DNA of 37,221 nt, from NCBI GenBank assembly GCA_004114245.1, contig QZWS01000032.1:1-37221 (forward strand). Reading direction: 5' to 3'. The notes below the pieces were generated by a model. That model worked only from the letters and a program-made list of their open reading frames with translations. It was not told the DNA's origin and made no database searches. Both the position numbers and the translations under genes were made by a program. This DNA is from Zoopage sp. CT-All (Eukaryota > Zoopagomycota > Zoopagomycetes > Zoopagales > Zoopagaceae). Numbering within the stretch: position 1 is the first letter of the stretch; each line of letters starts with the position of its first letter. Of the stretch, positions 32,312 to 37,221 are shown in pieces.

Positions 32312-33251
32312 ATTAGAAATGGATGAAGGGATTGGACAAGAAAACCTGTAGTCCGTCCGCTGATATCAGGCTAATATTGTATAATAAACTCGTCGACACA
32401 CTCCACTGCATACTTTTGTGCAGCACTGGGAATGCCTCACTCTTCCACCAACAAAGAAAAATGGTTTAGACAAGGCATTATTAATACTACCACCACTCAG
32501 CCTATGAGGTCATGGGGTTCCCTCACTCCACTGCGCCGGTACATGTTGTTAAGCTACATCACTGCTGCCTCGAGAAACGAGATGTCGCACTGTGCTCTGC
32601 ACTGCAGTCCAAGGTTTGGTCATCTCGCAGATGCGTGCATGCATGTATGCAAAAACTACCTCAATGCGAAAAGCTCACTTGCATGACTATATGACATGGG
32701 TAGCAACACTTGCAAGTCAGGGATTAAACTTCAAGGCACCTGATGTAGAAACTGCCGTAGACATAACGTACAGATGTCCTTTGATCAACACGCCAAACAA
32801 CCGTCATAGGCATTTGACATTACAAGATGGGTTCAAGGCCGCGCAGTGGAATATTCCTGGCAGTGAGAGTGTCACCTTCAAGCCATAGCTGGTACAGTGG
32901 GCGAGAAGTCAAGGGCTAGGGGCGCGACGATGCATGCCTATCTCCTATGTACGACTGCATAGCCTTGTTTAGCTCGTGTGTATGATTGCGTAGTCCTACA
33001 TAGCATTCTTGCATGATTGCCAAAACTGTGTGTTCTGTCTTCTCAAAACAGCGCACAAACAATCGAATTTGTAACAACCACCTGCTCGTCATTGTTTTGT
33101 CTAGAGATACATTGCTGGCCATTGACACACAATGTCTTTGCACCCCTTGACTCAGTACTGCACAAGAAAAGCGCGTTTCTCTGTTGTGATCTGACGCGTC
33201 CAGCGTTGAGGGGCTCAAGAAGTGCGGTAGGGCCATGTTGATGTGGCCAAG
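32312..33251. other. Convergent intergenic region
   Basis: It separates the plus-strand family member from the minus-strand paralogue. Open frames are short and unlike any family I know. Several short near-palindromes containing GTATGATTGCGTAG- or GTACGACTGCATAG-like words occur near 32945-33000. Confidence 0.4.
32383..32388 (+). terminator. Polyadenylation signal of the 29988-32311 gene
   Basis: AATAAA lies 71 bases past the TAG stop, the usual place. Confidence 0.55.
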
Positions 33252-33884
33252 TTACCCCCATTTTTTAGGTTTTGACACAGACGAGTCTGCTTCGCCTGCT
33301 TTCGTTTCAATTGTGGTTTCTTGATCGTTTGGCCATCCACTAGCGAGAAGACAGATCGCACTTAAATACCTTCCCATTCTTCCGCCCCTCCTTCCAATAC
33401 CCTCAACACAGCGCACTCCGAACTTCAAATTCCCAAGAGAGAGATTCTTGTCCGCGGTTTTCATAAACTCTGCCATTTGCCGCAAAACGATTCCTGACAT
33501 CGGCTTGACTTGGGACAAATTTTTTTCCAGACTGGCGTCGTTCGCTTGATCCAGAAGGAAGTGGATCAAGTCCTCGTGCGCCTCAGGAATGTTCGTCCTT
33601 GAAATATTCACCATAGAGCGGAGTGGACCTCTCCAAAAACGCGTAGTCGACTTCTGAACATTTTTGAGGAGGGCCTTGTCCCTGACAAGGCTTCTCGGGA
33701 GGTGGACCCTGTATCCGTCATGGCGGGGTAGGTGCCTCTGAGCTACACCCTGTGCATTCACTCGACCCTCGCAAACAAAGTGAAGAAGATACGGACGACT
33801 GCATGGGTTTCGGAGTTCCTGCCTTAGACCTTGGTCAGTGAAACGGAGGACACACAGTGAAGGAACGGAGTATTCGCTCATCAT
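33252..33884 (-). CDS. Shortened paralogue of the FRLFFLCEC family
   Basis: One open frame from ATG 33884 gives 210 residues. It follows the central domain of the 745-residue protein in order: SEYSVPSLCVL (NEYTVPRLFIVL there), NPCSRPYLLHFVCEGR (NPLSKKFRLFFLCECD), RHDGYRVHLPRSL (NHPGYDIYRPSDF), then EFMKTADKNLSLGNLKFGVR (SFLKTADRDQTFGNLSRIV). The long hydrophobic stretch of the intact protein is not preserved, and both the N-terminal module and the LRR-like end are absent. It is therefore a truncated gene copy. Whether it is expressed cannot be told. Codons 33388-33434 form one arm of an inverted repeat whose other arm lies 596 bp away, upstream of this gene. Confidence 0.6.
   Translation of the reverse strand: MMSEYSVPSLCVLRFTDQGLRQELRNPCSRPYLLHFVCEGRVNAQGVAQRHLPRHDGYRVHLPRSLVRDKALLKNVQKSTTRFWRGPLRSMVNISRTNIPEAHEDLIHFLLDQANDASLEKNLSQVKPMSGIVLRQMAEFMKTADKNLSLGNLKFGVRCVEGIGRRGGRMGRYLSAICLLASGWPNDQETTIETKAGEADSSVSKPKKWG
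33388..33434 (+). repeat. Inverted repeat, arm 1
   Basis: This 47-base arm is the reverse complement of 34031-34078 apart from one extra A there. Similarity stops sharply at the CCC/GGG end. It encodes, on the minus strand, LKFGVRCVEGIGR of the shortened paralogue. Confidence 0.92.
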
Positions 33885-35459
33885 GTTGATCAGGGTATCG
33901 GCTCAGGAAATAACCAACTATTTGCGTCGTGATAGAAACTTGATGGTCTTGAGGATCTGTTTTCGGATACTGTATTGGTTCCTATAGGAAGCGATGCTTG
34001 TTTTATATCGGCGAGGTGGACAGGTATATAGGGAAATTTGAAGTTCGGAGTGCGCTGTGTTGAGGGTATTGGAAGGAGTCAAGAAGCAATATCAGGGAGT
34101 TAGTCAGGAACGATAGTGTGGAAAAATGATCGTTTACCACGGCAGCAGAAAAAGAGAGGATGATTCAATAGGATGTGCAGAGTACAAGGGTACGTGAAAA
34201 TACCGCTGTAAAACGGCGAGAGCACAAGCAACAGCCCAATTTACTATGCATACCATGTTGTGGAATGATGAAATCTTGGCTGGCAGGGCGTTGGTAGTTG
34301 CTCAGCATCCATGAAGGATGGACTAGGTTCTCAGAAGTTTCCGAGCAGGTGCCCTATCTCGTGGATGTGAGAGCAATGTATGAACGCCATTGTCTGTCCG
34401 CTCATAAGTGTCAGGCTACAGTACTGGGCACCTCCTTGTATCTTCAACTACTGTACAGTAGTTTGAACTCCGAGGAGTACAAAATAGCACACTACTGTAG
34501 ACTACAGGTGTTGCAGACGCGACTGTGCTTCAAGATTCAAGCATTGGTACGCAGAAAAGAGTACCATGAGTTGAACGTGGGAACGTCCAAGTTTTTTAAG
34601 TGGTTCTTAGGAAACCGGGGTCCTGAGAGTTTTGATGTTGCTCCTTTGAGCTATCATATTTTCTTTCTTTTGTAAATTGGTGGCACATGTAGATTGTACT
34701 TATTTTCACGCTCGAACACACGCGCCCTTTTGGTGTAACCTCATACCACATCTCCATATGAAGATACTCCCGTTTGGTGCATCTGAATGCCTGGCCAATA
34801 GCATATTCTACGGGACACCCGCTATTTGGGCATGCAGTCTGAGTGCTGAAACATCGTCCAGGTCTTCCAGGTCAGTCGAGGCAATTCAGTCGCTCATCAC
34901 CTACACGTACTTGAGCGCGTGATTGGTTAAAAATGGCAGGCTAGGAAACATGTTTTGGTGTAGAATATTTATTTGATCGCTTCCATTCTATAGGGTATGG
35001 GATGTGGGCTGTTTGCTCTGAGCATATGTTTATTGTGTCTGTACCTCTTAGTTAACATCGCAGGCAAAAGTACAGTGCATGTTGGCCAATGCACTGCATG
35101 TTACCAGTGCTGTCGTAGTCACAATGGCAGGCAGCGTTCTGCTGAATCCACTTTTTACTTTCGTGCAACTCTGTGACCTTCCTCTGTGTTCTACCGTTCT
35201 GTGTCCGTACAGCACTACACAGTGGTGTCAATGAACTTGACGAAGAGTAGACTTGAGAATCTTTTTTTCGCATACCTCGCATACTATGCTCAAGAGAGCA
35301 ATGATTTCAGAAGACAATGGTCCCGAGGCAGAATGGACAGAAGAATGGGTATCGGATCACCTGTTGCATACAACAATTCTAAGCCTAGTAGGCTCGTCGT
35401 TGACTCCTCATGCCAATAAAAGCTGGTTTCTCATTCTTGTTGTTTACCAGTTTTATTTT
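33885..35459. other. Region of fragments, no intact gene
   Basis: Apart from the inverted repeat arm at 34031-34078, no gene was recognised. A 125-codon frame at 34298-34675 starts with TTG and resembles nothing known to me. A perfect 14-base palindrome, CTACTGTACAGTAG, lies at 34448-34461 and extends with one mismatch/bulge to TTCAA and TTTGAA on the flanks. Confidence 0.45.
34031..34078 (+). repeat. Inverted repeat, arm 2
   Basis: On the plus strand this arm can be read as the same peptide LKFGVRCVEGIGR, then a stop after SQEAISGS. It is therefore a second, inverted fragment of the same gene family rather than a random palindrome. Confidence 0.9.
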
Positions 35460-35990
35460 CATTTCTTTCAGCGTTGTCCACACCGGTTTTACGTCCCGCC
35501 TACCTCATTCAGCACAGAAAAGAATCAGACGACGATAGGACCAAACCCCTGGTTCGATATGCAGATTCCGTTCCGGATGGTTGTATCTGAAATGAAACCG
35601 TAGCCTGCGAACTATGAGCGGGATATCATCCACGCGGTGGAGGTCTAAATCACTGGAGTGGGAAAGGCATCAAGACATCTGTGAAACCTTGAGGTGGAGC
35701 AAGTGTGGTGAGGCACGACGGAAACTGCGTTAACTTTCCTTGGTTGCATAGGAGTAAGTTGACCCCGGCTCTAATATTTGCTTCATCCAGTTCTATATGG
35801 AGCAAACGAGCGACAAAACTCGAGACGAATGGCTGAGTTTAAAGTGTTTAAGAAAACCGCGGACGAAGATTTCTCTTTGGAAACTGGATCCCAAATTTCG
35901 TGAACTCGCAACCAAAGTGGGTGTGCGAGTTACGCTGCAGACCGTAACGCCTCTCTATATGTGTAAGCCGTTACGAGTCGAGTTCTGAGC
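35460..35990 (+). pseudogene. Decayed fragment of the FRLFFLCEC family
   Basis: Around 35829-35892 the plus strand reads MAEFKVFKKTADEDFSLETG, then a stop. The shortened paralogue has MAEFMKTADKNLSLGNL. About 15 codons later, in another frame, NSQPKWVCELR parallels GQVKWVCRAH of the intact protein. Upstream, GPNPWFDMQIPFRMVVSEM (35550-35600) may match NPLSKKFRLFFLCE. Stops and frame changes separate these pieces, so it is a remnant. The upstream part is less certain. Confidence 0.55.
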
Positions 35991-36068
35991 ACCATGAAGC
36001 CCGCTGCCTACCAGTTCATCGAGAATCGACCTTCGCCTAGCTCGAAGGATTTTGACATTAATATTTGT

Positions 36069-36074
36069 TTTTAT
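36069..36074 (-). terminator. Polyadenylation signal of the WD40 gene
   Basis: AATAAA on the minus strand, 86 bases beyond the stop codon at 36160. Confidence 0.5.
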
Positions 36075-36159
36075 TATAATAACGATAGCCACGCAGTTGT
36101 AGCGCTATGGTGAATAAAAACCAATGCGCTGTTGACAAGTCTCTCTTTGCATCGCATTC

Positions 36160-37221
36160 CTACTCCTCTCGATCGGACTGAGATATATTGGTAATCTCAA
36201 CAGATTCTGTTGGTTTTCCGCTAGATGAAACCGGTTCAGGCGTGGCATTTAACGTGTTCTGGGTTGACGGCAAGCTCAGCCGAGATGCCACAGAGCTCGC
36301 ACGGAACACTCTCTCTCCAACCGAGCGGAGACTTAGAGGTGCAATCGGCTTGCCTAGAGCGCCCCGCTGCTCTAAGAGTTTCATATTTGCCCTACTTAAG
36401 CCCTGCGCGTTCTGGATATTTGTATCTGACACGGTAAGTCGTTGACGGCTAGAATTCCAGCGTAGACGGACGTGATAGTCGCCTCCGTCCTCAATCACCT
36501 GCCACAAGCGAACGGATGTGTCAAAACAGCCGGTTGTTAAATAACTACCGTTGAGACTCGTGGTCCAGGAGATGCTTCTGACAGAATCATGAAAGCCCTT
36601 AACCACAGCCAAACACCGACCGGATTTCGCATCCCAGAGCCGCACTGTGTTGTCATAACTGCCCGAAGCAATCTGCTGGCCGCTTGGTGAAAACACAACG
36701 CTCATAACAGAGTTGGTGTGGCCTTGTAGGATAGCTCCAGGTGCGCCGGTTTGTGCGTCCCAGAGCCGCACTGTCTTGTCCCAACTGCCCGAGACAATCT
36801 GCTGACTGTTTGGCGAAAACATCACGCTCATAACCCAGTGGGTATGGCCTTCTAGAGTGGCAGCAGTTGTGATAGTTTGTGCGTCCCAGAGCCTCACCGT
36901 ATTGTCCCTACTGCCTGAGGCAATCTTCTGGCCGCTTGGCGAAAACGCCACGCTCATAACCCAGCTGATATGGCCGCTTAGGATGGCGCCAGGTGCACCG
37001 GTTTGTGCGTCCCAGAACCGCACCGTTTTGTCCCTACTGCCCGAGACAATCTGCTGGCCTCTTGGCGAAAAGACCACGCTCATAACCCAGCCGGTATGAC
37101 CTTGTAGAATGGCACCAGGTGCACCGGTTTGTGCGTCCCAGAGCCTCACCGTTTTGTCCTCACTGCCCGAGGCAATCTGCTGGCCGCTTGGCGAAAACAC
37201 CACGCTCCTAACCCAGTCGGT
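36160..37221 (-). CDS. WD40-repeat protein, C-terminal part (runs off the window)
   Basis: The frame is open to the window edge; the start is beyond 37221. Six WD40 repeats are visible. Five follow the pattern WVMSVVFSPSGQQIASGS, then DKTVRLWDAQTGAPGAIL, with GH at the inter-repeat joint and the WD dipeptide kept. The sixth is degenerate (SVRSISWTTSLNG to VRLWQV). A 130-residue Ser/Thr-rich tail follows. WD40 repeats build a propeller that serves as a binding surface. Near-identical repeats of this consensus are typical of fungal STAND/NLR-like proteins (HET-E/HNWD type) and related regulators, whose N-terminal effector and NACHT or NB-ARC domains would lie outside this window. That wider identity is inference. 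Confidence 0.87.
   Translation of the reverse strand, partial: TDWVRSVVFSPSGQQIASGSEDKTVRLWDAQTGAPGAILQGHTGWVMSVVFSPRGQQIVSGSRDKTVRFWDAQTGAPGAILSGHISWVMSVAFSPSGQKIASGSRDNTVRLWDAQTITTAATLEGHTHWVMSVMFSPNSQQIVSGSWDKTVRLWDAQTGAPGAILQGHTNSVMSVVFSPSGQQIASGSYDNTVRLWDAKSGRCLAVVKGFHDSVRSISWTTSLNGSYLTTGCFDTSVRLWQVIEDGGDYHVRLRWNSSRQRLTVSDTNIQNAQGLSRANMKLLEQRGALGKPIAPLSLRSVGERVFRASSVASRLSLPSTQNTLNATPEPVSSSGKPTESVEITNISQSDREE
36620..37221 (-). repeat. 126 bp tandem repeats encoding WD40 units
   Basis: The word TTGTGCGTCC (plus strand) recurs at 36751, 36877, 37003 and 37129, exactly 126 bases apart, with a diverged unit at about 36625. Each unit encodes 42 residues. The units are very similar at the nucleotide level, pointing to recent amplification or gene conversion. 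Confidence 0.95.

Noticed and set aside
34298-34675. 125-codon open frame on the plus strand
   Set aside because: It starts with TTG, has no ATG early in the frame, no splice signals joining it to anything, and no recognisable motif.
1-37221. CRISPR array, IS-type elements, rRNA
   Set aside because: No regularly spaced short repeats with unique spacers, no transposase motif and no conserved rRNA sequence were found. The only regular repeat is the 126 bp WD40 coding unit.

Overview
The window looks like nuclear DNA of an early-diverging filamentous fungus, most likely Mucoromycota and probably Mortierellaceae-like. This is an inference. It rests on short GT-AG introns (mostly 73-150 bp), AATAAA-type 3' signals, genes on both strands, a queuosine-type tRNA-guanine transglycosylase subunit and an RlmN-like radical-SAM protein (both missing from many Dikarya), GCR1_C-type regulators, and degenerate lineage-specific families with F-box, Sel1 and WD40 proteins. 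No rRNA, tRNA, CRISPR array or complete transposon was seen.

Left part (about 0.9-13.2 kb) is a housekeeping block. In order it holds a small Cys/His and coiled-coil protein (+), a ten-exon SAC3/GANP-domain THP3/LENG8 homologue (-), a five-exon RlmN-like enzyme with a mitochondrial-type N-terminus (+, divergent from THP3), an Arg/Ser-rich nuclear protein with two GCR1_C-like modules (+), and the queuine tRNA-ribosyltransferase accessory subunit QTRT2 (-). Splice phases close through all exons of these genes, so the models are well supported. THP3, RlmN and QTRT2 all act on RNA, but nothing in the sequence shows co-regulation.

Middle part (13.4-24 kb) starts with two small secreted proteins (-), one acidic and Cys-bearing and one with a probable GPI anchor. 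A partly decayed zone follows: a Sel1-like gene whose frame cannot be fully joined, an F-box protein split by one in-frame TGA, and a previously easy-to-miss spliced gene carrying an in-frame TAG. A FAR-17a/AIG1-like membrane protein gene closes this part. About 740 bp covering the 3' end of that membrane gene and its flank is present a second time 6 kb away as a decayed direct copy. A third short copy of its core sits in the Sel1-like gene's predicted intron.

Right part (24.8-37.2 kb) holds a tentative two-exon micro-gene (-), a 712-residue lumenal-domain plus seven-helix membrane protein (+), then a lineage-specific family. That family has one apparently intact member (29988-32311, +), a shortened paralogue next to a 47-48 bp inverted repeat (33252-33884, -), and a further decayed fragment near 35.5-36 kb. 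The window ends inside a gene with at least six WD40 repeats, near-identical and in 126 bp register, as in fungal STAND/NLR-type recognition proteins.
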